This document shows positions 46,763-58,518 of a DNA stretch of 64,000 nt, in pieces. This DNA is from Eriocheir sinensis (lineage: Eukaryota > Arthropoda > Malacostraca > Decapoda > Varunidae). The notes under the pieces are model-generated. The model did no database searches and was not told the origin of the DNA. It was given only the letters and a program-made list of their open reading frames with translations. Each line of letters starts with the position of its first letter. Position 1 is the stretch's first letter. The DNA lies in the NCBI RefSeq assembly GCF_024679095.1, contig NC_066517.1, forward strand, positions 22,624,540 to 22,688,539. Direction: 5' to 3'. The translations under genes were made by a program, and so were the position numbers.

Positions 46763-48174
46763 CTGCAAGACAACACGTACACCTGTCACCACCTGCTGCT
46801 CCGGACACACTCACACCAACACCTGTGCTCATTAGGGTAGGTAGGGAAAGGTAGGGGTAGGTACGTTTCTCTTTGGTAGTGAAGGAAATACGTGCATGTG
46901 TGTTATTTATATTCTTCTTTTTCGTCTTCTTTTTGTCACCTGTTCATTAGGTAGGGAAAGGTAGGGGTGGGCACATTTCTCTTGCCATCTGAGTGAAATA
47001 CGTGAATAAGAGTTTTGGTTGTTTTATTTTGCGTTTGATTTCACTCTTTAGAATAATCAGACAGACGCACGTTACGTATAAAGATGTGTAGTTCATTCAG
47101 TGTAGGTTTAATATCTTGCATAATTACCATCATTAATAGTATTCGAATGACTTTTAGGATAGGTAAGGTACGTAAGGTAAAGTTAGGGACAAATGATATA
47201 GCTGAACGTGGCCGTGGTAGCTACAAGATAGATAGTATTAAAAACTAACTACCATTTAAAAGTGAACGACGTTGTTAAAGAAATATATTCGCACTACCAT
47301 AAGTAAAAAGGGGGAAAAAATAGCAGACGAGGAAGTAATATATAAAATTTAATAATGTGTTCCGTCCGCCCTCTCGAGACGGAACACAACAATGGCTATT
47401 CTCTTTAATCTTCCCGGGGAGTGACATTTCATCCGACCATCTGGTGCTGTAATTATTTCGCCGACACTCCCTTAATAACAGTGATGATGCGGGAGGGAAG
47501 GGACGGAAGTGTTAATCAGACGGGCGGCACGTGTGAAGGAGTTCCTTGGGCCACTGGTAGGGACAAAACGTTTTAATAAAGGGAGTGGTGTATGCAGATG
47601 AAGGGATGACTATGCTAAGTTACGCCCCCACCAACCTCTAATAATAATGAATGATAGAATAAATGCATAAAAAAAGGGTATGATACATGGATATATATAA
47701 GTAAATTGTAATGTATTTTATGGTAATGTATGCAGAAGATAAATATTCAATTCCTGGATATGTATTGAAAGTGTATGAGGGCCGCGAAACTGTCTAAAAA
47801 TAATAAAGAAATAAACAAATAAATAATGACAGCAACAACAAAGCGAAGAAGAAAAAAAGAAGTAGAAGAAGAGGAAGAAGAAATAGAAGTAGAAGAAGAG
47901 GAAGAAGTAAAAGAAGAAATAGAAGAAAAATAAAATAAAAGGAAATATATCATCACACGAAGCAATGTAGTAATTTAAACCTTGCTAACAAACCTAACAA
48001 ACCGTGCAGCCAACACTTAACTAGGCGCCATGGTCAGTCAGTCAGTCGGGGGTCCAATTAACCTTTCCTAAACCCTCTGTCCTTTCTGCCGCCCCTGCCA
48101 CCGCCCTCGCCAAGGTCGTGTCCCCCGGTGATGGCTAGCGAAACAAACCATGAAGCCCTATATGACATTACGTA

Positions 48175-48378
48175 GGGAGGTATTCTCAGAAGCTTCCGCC
48201 TCACATCAACAATTTTCAAAGGCCCAAAAAGAGATCAATCGGGTTCTAATGAGTGTATTTTTTAGGGTCATGGTATAAAAGAAGGGTCAGTCTACCATCA
48301 GGGTCATGAAACTACCCATGGAGATACCCGGACATCTTACGAAAGCCTTGCCAAATGTGTGTACTTGAGGGTCGATAT
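48175..48378 (+). mobile_element. PIF/Harbinger-like MITE, right end interrupted
   Basis: Matches 31715-31936 through CCTCACATCAACAATTTTCA, GAGATCAATCGGGTTCTAAT, CAGGGTCATGAAACTACCCA and TTACGAAAGCCTTGCCAAAT. It stops at GGTCGATATT, where the TTAA-type MITE begins. Confidence 0.75.
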
Positions 48379-48382
48379 TTAA

Positions 48383-48597
48383 CCCGGTAGCTGCGGGGAT
48401 CATGTTTCTTAAAGGTCCCTCTAAGCGAGAATAATGAGAAAAAATCATCACTCACGCAAACCATTTCATAATATATGTCAACGCATTTGTGATCAGTTTA
48501 TGCATCGTCTATTTTGGGGGGTTTATATCATGGAAAAAATTTGGCCCGTCGCTGGTACACGGTAAAGCCACAAATTTGGCCCGTCGCTGGTACACGG
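48383..48597 (+). mobile_element. TTAA-flanked MITE (piggyBac-like), copy C, long form
   Basis: 215 bp between TTAA 48379-48382 and TTAA 48598-48601. It starts CCCGGTAGCTGCG and ends CGCTGGTACACGG. The last 35 bp (CCACAAATTTGGCCCGTCGC and onward) are duplicated relative to the 180-bp copies. Copy D carries the same duplication. Confidence 0.85.
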
Positions 48598-48604
48598 TTA
48601 AGAG

Positions 48605-48825
48605 TAAGTCCATGTTCTTAAACTATCTTGCTCCCATTACGATTATTTTCCAAGGCCACAGAGGATATTAACCGGTTTCCGTGGGGTGATTTTCCAGTCC
48701 AGGGTGCAAGAGTCGTGTGGAACTCTCACTAGGATCAGAAAACAGTCGATCCATGAAAAGCTCAGCAACTACAACGAGAGGCTTTTCAAACGGGCGAACT
48801 GAGGCGCTGACGGTATGAATACGAT
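48605..48825 (+). mobile_element. PIF/Harbinger-like MITE, second subfamily copy
   Basis: Family pattern with different wording: CCCATTACGATTATTTTCCA, AGGCCACAGAGGATATTAAC, CTCACTAGGATCAGAAAACA, CCATGAAAAGCTCAGCAACT, ACGAGAGGCTTTTCAAACG. It starts just after copy C of the TTAA MITE. Confidence 0.6.
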
Positions 48826-49185
48826 ATCTCGCAAAGAGATAAACATTTCTCGTAATGTTGCTGCCACTCTCTCAAGAGTTGTTTTGCGTAGACTCAGCTT
48901 CTCATACAGCTTATCTTTTGGGTCCCACAAGTATCTATGCTGCCTCACTTCTTCTAGTAATGCCACCTCGGCCTCCCGGATCCAAATCTTATTGTCTGTA
49001 TGCCATTAATTTTCTTGTTTTATTGGCGCCGACGTGTTGTACTCAGCCGCCAGTCGGCAATACAAGACAGACACGCTCAGCTGCAGAGAACTTGCCGCGA
49101 GTTCTCCCAGACCCAGACCCAGACCAAAAATGCTGCCGCGCCTGTATTGCCAGCCGCGAATTGCCAGGTGTAAAGCCGCCTTTAG
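48826..49185 (-). mobile_element. MADF-domain fragment, probably from a Harbinger-type transposon
   Basis: The minus frame at about 48990-48826 reads WIREAEVALLEEVRQHRYLW then DPKDKLYEKLSLRKTTLERV and AATL, matching the first half of a MADF (Adf-1-type DNA-binding) domain. Upstream on the same strand (49185 to about 49100) is GGCGGCTTTACACCTGGCAA then TTCGCGG, reminiscent of a DNA-transposon terminus. Harbinger elements often encode a Myb/MADF protein beside the transposase. The second half of the domain is replaced by the MITE at 48605-48825. A truncated host MADF gene is the alternative. Confidence 0.5.
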
Positions 49186-49502
49186 ACTCTGGCCGTGATC
49201 ACATCCAGAGGAATACGACGGAAGCGCGTGACTTCATGATGCATGGCGCGTGGTGGAGGACACCTTGGAACACAAGTGGAGCAAAACGAACTTTGAAGTC
49301 CCCCTGCTACCCCTGCCCCTACCGGATGTTGAGTGCTCATGCTGGTGTATTGTAAGCACTTTCTAGCACTAACTGGTTTCTTGGTTTGCCTGTGGTCTGA
49401 GGTGTTTTGTTTTCCCCCAAGTTTCCCCTAAAGATAGTTCCCTGAGAGTTGGTTTTCTCTTTTTCCCGCTATATTGCTTTGCTTTCCCTACTATACAGAT
49501 AA

Positions 49503-49505
<3 letters not shown>

Positions 49506-49567
<62 letters not shown>

Positions 49568-49722
49568 GCTATTGCGTCAACTGTCTTATTTATTCCCATA
49601 TCATAGCTTTTTACTTTTCTTTTGTTCTCGTTCTCATTATGCTCTCTCTCTCTCTCTTCTCCTACTACTATTACTTCAATTGTCTTATTTATTCCCGTAT
49701 CATAGCTTTCTACTTCTATTTT

Positions 49723-49792
<70 letters not shown>
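49506..49792. repeat. (CT)n arrays in a higher-order duplication
   Basis: Arrays at 49506-49564 and 49725-49792 plus a short one near 49640. The spacer CTGTCTTATTTATTCCCATA then TCATAGCTTTTTACTT occurs twice, so array and spacer were duplicated together. Confidence 0.85.
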
Positions 49793-49795
<3 letters not shown>

Positions 49796-50294
49796 AGTAG
49801 CACGTCCCCTGTTACACTTCGCTGGGTGACGCTCCGTAACTTTAAACTGTCTCCTCCTCTTCCTCCTCCTTCCTTCTCCCCCATCCAGTCACAGTCACAC
49901 AGTCTTGGTCGATCGCCGGTTCAGTTAATACCAGTTACTTTTCCACTCACGCGCGACCCCGAGGTGACTGCAACGTAACCTCCTGCTGGGTCATAAAAAG
50001 GAAAAAGAAAACACAGGTACAGGTCTTCCCTAACGACTATTTTTAGAAGTTCTTACAGCGTCAAAAAATTGTGGAACAGCTAAAGTGAGTGACGCTGCGA
50101 AATGATGAATGAAATTACTAAGTTCACGAATGACAAAAAATGGATTCTTCACAACAATACTACTTTTTTTTATGTTCATGGTATTTGTGACTAGGAATTT
50201 TGTTATAAGCTGGAATTTAGTATGGAAAAGCAGGTTCTAACATTACTAAAACCAAACTTAGATAAATTACGAAATAACGATGTACAAGGATGAC

Positions 50295-50295
<1 letters not shown>

Positions 50296-50335
<40 letters not shown>
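50296..50335. repeat. (CA)20 microsatellite
   Basis: Uninterrupted. Confidence 0.95.
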
Positions 50336-50338
<3 letters not shown>

Positions 50339-50623
50339 AAAGCTCAAAGTAAACAAAATAATTATAGGTGGGAGTAAAAACAACCCGACAAATAGCGTAA
50401 TTATACATAATGGCTCAATCAGGCAATTATCGTAGAATGCTGATACATATTTGTCGCACCGGAAGACACTGGCCCTAGGAAGACGTATTGGATTCCATTA
50501 AGAACGTGTCTCATGCAATTATCTCAAAGGGCGGCGTGAAATAGTGGACTGCGGGCCGATGTATGCAGAGTAAAGAAAGCAATGTAGGTCAGTCAGCTGG
50601 TGGTTAGTAGTAGCTGTAGTAGT

Positions 50624-50624
50624 G

Positions 50625-50682
<58 letters not shown>

Positions 50683-51135
50683 GGGGAGGAGGAGTAGTGG
50701 TGGTGGTATAATAAGTAGGAGGACAAGAACAAGAACAAAAACAAGAGGAAGAAGAAGAAAGAGGAGAAGGAGGGAGAAGGAGATGAACTACAAGAACAAC
50801 AATAACCACAACAATAAGCAATAAAAGTAGAGGTAGTAATAGTAGTAATGGTTCTAATGATGGCAGATGACGAAGACGAAGAGGAGGAAGTAAGTAGTAG
50901 TAGTAGTAGTAGTAGTAGGAACAGTAGTTGTAGTAGTAATTGTTGTAGTAGTACTGTAGTAGCTGCTTCATTAACACCATGGCGGAGACAGAAGGGTGAT
51001 GGTCGAAACTCAATTAAGAAGAGAACGGACCAGCAGCAGCAGCAGCAGCAGATATTAGGCCTGGCCGCACGACTGAACGGTCTGTGTACGTGGGAACGAG
51101 TGTGGGTACTGACAACACTCCAACGGGACACAGTG

Positions 51136-51162
<27 letters not shown>
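50624..51162. repeat. (TAG)n, (CAG)7 and (CA)n cluster
   Basis: (GTA)n at 50624-50682, shorter TAG arrays near 50892-50950, (CAG)7 at 51031-51051 and (CA)14 at 51135-51162. They are separated by purine-rich DNA. Confidence 0.9.
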
Positions 51163-51167
<5 letters not shown>

Positions 51168-51274
51168 ATGTCGAGGAGGAAGAGGAGGCTGCCGATGAGG
51201 AAGAGGAAGTACAAGCCAATGGATGAGAAAGGCAAAGAGAAACGTTTATTTGAGTTTTAGGGGGGAAAGAAACT

Positions 51275-51960
51275 ATTGATTGGGGCGAGTATATAGACAG
51301 AAAGCAGAGAGGAAGGAGGAAAAGGAGGAAGACATAGAGAAGTTACATTTGATTAAGAGATACCAATGGATGAGAAAGACTAAGATAAAGGTATACTTGA
51401 GTTTTAAGAGACGAAAAAGATAAACTAGATATTGGGAGCGAGTGGAAAAACAGAAAACAGGGAGGAAGGAGGAAAAGGAGAAAGACATAAAGTTACATTT
51501 GATTAAGAGATACCAATGGATGAGAAAGACTAAGATAAAGGTATACTTGAGTTTTAAGAGACGAAAAAGATAAACTAGATATTGGGAGCGAGCGGAAAAA
51601 CAGAAAACAGGGAGGAAGGAGGAAAAGGAGAAAGACATAGAGAAGTTACATTTGATTAAGAGATACCAATGGATGAGAAAGACAATGATAAAGGTATACT
51701 TGAGTTTTAAGAGACGAAAAAGATAAACTAGATATTGGGAGCGAGTGGAAAAACAGAAAACAGGGAGGAAGGAGGAAAAGGAGGAAGACATAGAGAAGTT
51801 ACATTTGATTAAGAGATACCAATGGATGAGAAAGACTAAGATAAAGGTATACTTGAGTTTTAGAGACGAAAAAGATAAACTAGATATTGGGGGCGAGTGG
51901 AAAGACAGAAAACAGAGGAAGGACGAGAAAGAGAAAGGCATTATGAGAAAGTTACATTTG
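51275..51960. repeat. 152-155 bp tandem array, about 4.5 copies
   Basis: AGATATTGGGAGCGAGTGGA, AACAGAAAACAGGGAGGAAG, TTACATTTGATTAAGAGATA, CCAATGGATGAGAAAGAC and AAGGTATACTTGAGTTTTA recur with starts near 51280, 51431, 51582, 51735 and 51887. Confidence 0.9.
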
Positions 51961-52314
51961 AGTCTAAACAACAAGATAAGGGAGGATTATAATAATGGAA
52001 GAATAGAAGGAAGGAGACAAGATGGCAAGGAAAACAAAGACAAAGAAGGGAGTACGTGAGAAATGTGGCGATGACCGACTGGGTGGGAGACTACAGTATG
52101 GGTGTGTGGGAGAGAGAAAACCGAAAGGAGGAGGATGAAGGAGATGAAGAAGAGGAAGATCAAGGAGTGAAAGCTTGTGGAATGATAAAGTACAGAGAAG
52201 ATATATGAGAAGTAAGAGAGAGAAAAGTATACGTGAGTGATAACGATGAAAAAATAATAGGTTTGTGAGATAATGAGACCCAAAAGCAAGAGATGGAGAG
52301 TCAAATGGCATTAC

Positions 52315-52545
52315 GTATTCTGAAATATTTTGGGACTCACACACCCGTCCACATTTGATATAAGACTTCCGTAGAGGTTGAGGGTATGCCCATGGGTAGT
52401 TTAATGAGCCTAGAGTGAGAGCTTGACAAGGCTTCTGCACCATGAATGTGAAAAGCACTCATGAGAACCCGACAATAATCCTCTTTGTGGCCTTCGAAGA
52501 GTTGCCGTGAGAGCCGAAAGCGTGTGAGCAGACAAAAGTATTATT
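52315..52545 (-). mobile_element. PIF/Harbinger-like MITE, diverged reverse copy
   Basis: Read on the minus strand: GTCGGGTTCTCATGAGTGCT, AAGCCTTGTCAAGCTCTCAC, TTAAACTACCCATGGGCATA, ACGGAAGTCTTATATCAAAT. This is the same order of landmarks as 31715-31936. Confidence 0.65.
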
Positions 52546-52904
52546 AGATTTTGAGTAGACGAGCTTGCAGACCTATAACGCCTACGACCATGAGCTTGAA
52601 GACCAAACGCCATCCATGAACCAGACAGCAAAAAAGCGAGTCGGTGAAAATGAGGTTAATAATTATGTTCTATGGCTACATGTAAATCTTCTTGGGTAAT
52701 GAGGGAACGCTGACACCCTCATTACGAAGCTGCCGTGTGGTTAGCGTGAACTAGTGGCCTTCCAGTCTCGGTAGAGCAGTGGGAAACGAGGAAAAGGAAA
52801 TGGAGGTGGAGGAAGGGGATGGGGGAGAGGAAGAGAGGAGTTTGTGGGAGGAGAGAAACAGGACACACAACACACCATTACCAAGCACTTCCTTCTCTTT
52901 GGGT

Positions 52905-52924
52905 CACACACACACACACACACA

Positions 52925-52968
<44 letters not shown>
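52905..52968. repeat. (CA)n(GA)n compound microsatellite
   Basis: About 11 CA followed by about 21 GA. Confidence 0.95.
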
Positions 52969-52970
<2 letters not shown>

Positions 52971-54089
52971 CGTCTGTACACATTCTTTCCTTCCATACGC
53001 GCTGCTTAGTCATTCTCACTCTTTCTCCTCCTCCTCTTCCTCTTCCTCTTCTTCCCCTCTTTCTCCTGCAGCTGTCGAACGTTACCCACACTCCCTCCCT
53101 TCTACTGGACGTGAGAATAACACCACCGCAACACCACATCGCCACCCTCGGACGTTGCCCCTGTGTGATGCGTGGGCTGATCCATATTTCACCGTCGTCA
53201 TTTTACGCTCTCAAACACGCCGATGGAAACTGCAGTGGCCGCCTTGACTTTGTAGCCTTGAAATCTAGCGTCTCCTTCACGACCTCCTCCTCCTGCTACT
53301 ACTACTACTACTGTTATTGCTACTACTACCTCTTCTTTTTTCTTTTCCTGAGGCATTCTATTAATTTGTTTCAGCGGGGTGAGGGCAAAGGAAGAAACGC
53401 TATTCCTTCCCTTCTGTTATGTCTTGAACTACATTATCTTTAGATGGAACGAGCTGAAATTACTTGAAATCACGCCCCTTCCTTATCTCCTTACTTCTTA
53501 CCTAATTCTCCCAACCACTTTACAGTTTCACAAATAGGTAATATTTTAACGAAGCTAACTCTTCTGCGTACGTGTGTAATGTAAGGTAAACTTGGAATCC
53601 CAGATATTGGAAAACTTTTACACACCACCACGCATTATGACAGCAACAGGAGAAGCGGATATCAGCAACAGCAGTCAAGCGCAACGGAGTATGACGCAAG
53701 CATTGTCATTCTGTCTATAACTCTTCCTAAGACGTACCTTCAATAACTTCCCATTACAGCAAGTCAACACACAACGAAACAACGCCTTATAACCTCTCCT
53801 AAGACGTCCCTTCATTAACTTCCCAATACAGCTAGTCAACGCACAACGAAATAACGCCTACAACCTCTAGGGACTGACGGTGTAATTAAATGCTATTCAT
53901 AAATATTTCCGTCACTCTGAACTCTGGAATGAACCGGAGTATGGACCGACAAACAACCTGCTGCATTATAACACGAGTGACAGGGTATGGGTGTGGGGTG
54001 GGGGAGAGCCCTGACATGTCTTCCGCATAGTAAATAGATCACCCGCGGGGGAAGCGTATAAAGACCCAGCGGTACCCCATTAATACACA

Positions 54090-54640
54090 CGACACGGAGG
54101 AGGAGGAGGAACAAAAGAAGAAGTTGGAGGAGGAGGAGGAAAAGAACAACAACATGGTAAAAAAGGGGAGAAAGAGGAAGATGAATTGAAGGAGGAGGAG
54201 CTGAAGGGGGAGAAAAGGGAAAATAAGAACAAGGTAGAGAAGGAAGAATAAGAAGAGGAGAAGAGGAGCCAGAGGAGTTGTGTGAGGAGAAAGAGAAAGA
54301 GGAGTTAGAGGAATAAGAAGAGGAGGAAGAGGAGTTGTGTAAGGAGAAAGAGAAAGAGGAGTTAGAGGAATAAGAAGAGGAGGAAGAGGAGTTGTGTGAG
54401 GAGAAAGAAGAGCTAGAGGAATAAGAAGAGGAGTAAGAGAAGGCAGAGGAGTCGTTTGAGGAGAAAGAGAAAGAAGAGTTAGAGAAGGAGTAACAAATAT
54501 TATGAAAAGAAAAAGCAAGGGAAGAGATTGAAAAGGAAGAAGAGTACCTAGTAAGATAAGTGAACAAGAAGAGAAGGAACAAGAAGAAGTAGAAGAAAAA
54601 CAAGAGAAGGAGGAATAGAAGGGGGAAGAGAAGAGGAGGT
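54090..54640. repeat. Purine-rich minisatellite (about 57 bp unit)
   Basis: GAGGAGTTAGAGGAATAAGA, AGAGGAGGAAGAGGAGTTGT and GTGAGGAGAAAGAGAAA are repeated three to four times between 54265 and 54440, within about 550 bp that is nearly all A/G on the plus strand. Confidence 0.8.
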
Positions 54641-55239
54641 AAGGCCAACGCACCCTGCACACTAATAAATACAGGAGGGAACCCACACACACACTTCCTA
54701 CGGGCGCGCCTCCCAACACATTACTTTTATTCTTCTTTGGCATCCTGAGGTGAGGGAGGAAAGGTTCACTCTGAGATCACTGACTTTTTGTCCTTGGTTA
54801 CGTATACTGCATAAGACAAGATGAAGCTTTACTTATTTCTTTTTATTTACTGACTTAGGCTACATACGATAAAAATAGCCTAATACTGCCTTGCTTATAA
54901 TAAAATATACCAATAATTCCTTTGCTCTCCCATTTGCTTTGCTTAGAGATACAATACAATCATAACTGATACAAACTAGACAATATTCAATGCAATATAA
55001 ATACAATACAATGCATGCAATATAAATAACATATAGTAATACTGCTGTGAATCACATGAAATTAAATTCGCTTCATATAACCAACGCAAAAAGACTATAT
55101 ATGTACCCCCATCTAAAAATAAGTATCTAAATATTTCCTTATAATCAACATCTTATGATAGACTAACTAAACCACTATCAGAATAAACGATCATAGAAAC
55201 TTGACTGCAAAGAATCTTGACCAAAAACAAGCCACACAT

Positions 55240-56058
55240 TCCTCCTCTCAAATCCATTATTACATTGACATACCTCACAGCATTCCAGTCCAAATATATG
55301 ACTTATAATTATAGTAACCGTAGGCTATAAATGCTATAAATATCGCTTCTCAGTTCGTAGTACTAAAATTAAAAATCGATGCTAATCAATTCCTTCTCTC
55401 AAATCCATTAGTACATTGACATACCTCACAGCATTCCAGTCCAAATATATGACTTCTAATTATAGTAACCGAATAAATATCGCTTCTCAGTTCGTAGTAC
55501 TAATATTAAAAATCGCTGCTAATCAATTCCTTCTCTCAAATCCATTACATTGACATACCTCACAGCATTCCAGTCCAAATATATGACTTCTAATTATGGT
55601 AACCGAATAAATATCGCTTCTCAGTTCGTAGTACTAATATTAAAAATCGATGCTAATCAATTCCTTCTCTCAAATCCATTACATTGACATATCTCATAAC
55701 ATTCCAGTCCAAACATAAGACTTTTAATTTCAGGAACTACGTGTAAATATCGCTTCTAAGTTGGTAGTACTAATATTAAAAATCGATGTTAATTAATTCG
55801 TTCTCTCAAATCCATTACATTGACATACCTCATAACATTCCAGTCCAAATATATGACTTTTAATTTTAGGAACTACGTGTAAATATCGCTTCTAAGTTGG
55901 TAGTACTAATATTAAAAATCGATGTTAATTAATTCGTTCTCTCAAATCCATTACATTGGCATACCTCATAACATTCCAGTCCAAATATATGACTTTTAAT
56001 TTCAGGAACTACGTGTAAATATCGCTTCTAAGTTGGTAGTACCAATATTAAAACTCAA
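55240..56058. repeat. 134-136 bp satellite-like array, 6 copies
   Basis: CATTCCAGTCCAAATATATG starts at 55281, 55432, 55566, 55700, 55836 and 55972. Other landmarks are AATATCGCTTCTCAGTTCGT, AGTACTAATATTAAAAATCG, CTCTCAAATCCATTACATTG and ACATACCTCA. The last three units share variants (CATAACATTCC, AACTACGTG, AAGTTGG), so the array has two sub-types in blocks. Confidence 0.92.
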
Positions 56059-56364
56059 TGCCAGTTATTCGCAAAGACTTCCAACACACACACACACACA
56101 CACACTGATACTTAATGATTTATCGGATGTTGTAGGTATGTGGACCAGCTAATGACAAAAAAAAGTAGAATCATAAATAAACAAAGGAAGGGAAATGGAC
56201 TGAAATGAACAGGGGAGGAGGTAGTCCACAGAGGTGAATGGACTGCGCTGAAAAAAAGGGAAGGAAAGGGTTCGCTCACGTCCGGACTTCATGACCTGGA
56301 AAAGGAAGAGCAAAAAAGGAAATAAGGGAAAGAAAAAAGGAAAATTGTAAAAGCCCATTTCCGT

Positions 56365-56369
<5 letters not shown>

Positions 56370-56427
<58 letters not shown>

Positions 56428-56488
56428 CTATCACCATATATATACGGAACTAACAATTGAATAGAGATGGCAAATAGTTAAAAAAAAG

Positions 56489-56550
<62 letters not shown>
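56370..56550. repeat. Two (GA)n arrays
   Basis: GA dinucleotides at 56370-56424 and 56492-56550, and a run of 23 A at 56740-56762 a little downstream. Confidence 0.95.
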
Positions 56551-56551
<1 letters not shown>

Positions 56552-57044
56552 GCCCACCATTCATGAAACCAACCAACTAATGACAAAAGCTACAGTAAAT
56601 AATAATTCAAAAAACATCATATCCGTAACGAGAGAAAACAACAACAATAAAATAATAAAAAATAAAAAACGAAAGTCACCACCACCATTAAACAAACAAG
56701 AACGTGAGATCGTGAACACCAGGTAAACGTTGCCGCTGGAAAAAAAAAAAAAAAAAAAAAAATGAGCGAGAGAGAGAGAGGGTGAATGCGTGAGTGAGTG
56801 CTTGAGTGAGAGGGTAAACACAATCAGGGAACGAGTAAACGAGAGAGAGTGGCGAAGTAAAGAAAGTACAAAGCTAGCCTAATTGATGGTGATGACTGAC
56901 TGACAGGGCAAGCAGAGTGAATGGAACAGTAAGAGAGAGAGTGGGAATGAACGTAATGAATGGAGCTTCCGTGAACGCTACAGAAAAGGAGTAATATGAA
57001 CGTAAAGAATGAAGCTATCCTGTAAAATAAGAGTGGAAATGAAC

Positions 57045-57295
57045 GTGAAGGATGGAGCGACAGTGAATAAGAGTGGAAATGAACGTAAAGAATGAAGCTA
57101 CAGTGAATAAGAGTGGAAATGAACGTAAAGAATGAAGCTACAGTGAATAAGAGTGGAAATCAACGTAAAGAATGAAGCTATCCTGTAAAATAAGAGTGGA
57201 AATGAACGTGAAGTATGGAGCTACAGTGAATAAGAGTGGAAATGAACGTGAAGTATGGAGCTACAGTGAATAAGAGTGGAAATGAACGTAAAGTA
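57045..57295. repeat. About 40-bp minisatellite, about 6 copies
   Basis: GTGAATAAGAGTGGAAATGA followed by ACGTAAAGAATGAAGCTACA, with one longer variant containing TCCTGTAAAATAAG that also occurs upstream near 57020. Confidence 0.85.
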
Positions 57296-57939
57296 TGAAG
57301 TTTGTCTATAGTCAGAATCAGTAAATTTGTTAATCGATGGGTAACAAAGACCCAGAGTGAGTGAAAGAGAATCGAATGGTAGAACAAAGGCCTGAAGAAA
57401 GAATAAACAGGATGGTGAGAAAGAAAGTTAAGTAAGAAGCTATCCTGTTCAAATATGATGACTTGTATTTAGCTAGCACAGTAGGAGAAAGTGAGTGAGT
57501 GTTAGAGTAAAAAAAGTTGAGAGCGAGGTTAACGAGTGAGAAAAAAAGAAAGTGAGGTATTTAGCGAGAAATTACTGGGTTAAGGGGAGAGTTCCTGTTT
57601 GTGTTTTATAAGACTGAGTCGACTTTGTACTAACTAAAATAAAATATAGAATCATAAAATTTCATCGTCATTCCTTTTTTTTTAACTTGTGTAACTATGC
57701 TTTTTTTATTAGTGCTATTTAGTTTGTTAATTAAAGCATTCCTTACGTCAATTTCCCGGTTGATTTGAGTGAGATTGAGTTTTCTTATCGTCCATTCCTA
57801 CTAAGACCTGTACACTCAAATAGTAACTAGTTTTAGGTATATTAAAACTACCTAGATTAAATAGTGCTAAGGAAATAATATTGAGAATTAGTTAAGGTTA
57901 AGGAGAATGGGAAGTGGAGTAAGATAACCTATATAGTTA

Positions 57940-58220
57940 ATGATAAATGAAAGACTAGGTAAGCAAATTGAGTGAATGTGTATGTTTGTCAGTCGACCAG
58001 AGCTAAAAAAAAATAGAGAAGTTAATTAAGAACAGGAAACAGAGTAAGAATGTAAGCTAGCCTATTATAGTGAATGGTGAATGAAAGACTAGGCAAGAGA
58101 ATTGAGTGTGTGTTTGTCAGTAGAACAGGGCTAGAAAAAAATATATAGAAGTTAAGAACAGGAAATAGAGTAAGAATGTAAGCTAGCCTATTATAGTGAA
58201 TGATGAATGAAAGACTATCG
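57940..58220. repeat. About 120-bp tandem repeat, about 2.5 copies
   Basis: AATGAAAGACTAGGTAAGCA, GTGTGTTTGTCAGTCGACC, AACAGGAAACAGAGTAAGAA and TGTAAGCTAGCCTATTATAG are repeated near 57946, 58080 and 58200. Confidence 0.75.
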
Positions 58221-58481
58221 CTATGGCAAGCAGGGTGAGTGTGTTTGTCAGTCAGTATCCGTTAAAATAGAGTCAGGCAGTTATGATAGCCAACTCTACT
58301 AGGCTAGGAGAGTGTCAGTGATTGGTTGAGTGGAGTGTCAGCCCATAGGCCATAGCTAGAGCGAGGAAAGGGAGGGCGAGGGGAGGAGGCGTGGCTGAGA
58401 AGAATAGTCTAGCGGTCCAAAACGCCGGAGGGGAGAGCGGGAGGCGGGGGAAGCTGTGTACCGTTACCCGCCAAGACAGTT

Positions 58482-58483
<2 letters not shown>

Positions 58484-58518
<35 letters not shown>

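Noticed and set aside
48855..49355. 166-codon plus-strand frame
   Set aside because: Overlaps the minus-strand MADF fragment, which has real domain similarity; the plus frame matches nothing recognised.
49369..49884. Long (ER)n and (LS)n frames over CT/GA arrays, here and at 58391-59775
   Set aside because: Dinucleotide repeats are open in several frames by nature; no gene features.
50519..51235. Ser-, Thr- and Tyr-rich frames over TAG arrays
   Set aside because: Trinucleotide repeat translations with no conserved domain.
51273..51974. 233-codon minus-strand frame with internal repeats
   Set aside because: A translation of the 152-155 bp tandem array; no start context, splice signals or family similarity.
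53893..54743. 265- and 234-codon minus-strand frames rich in Ser/Leu/Phe
   Set aside because: Reverse strand of a purine-rich minisatellite; low-complexity, no splice or start context.
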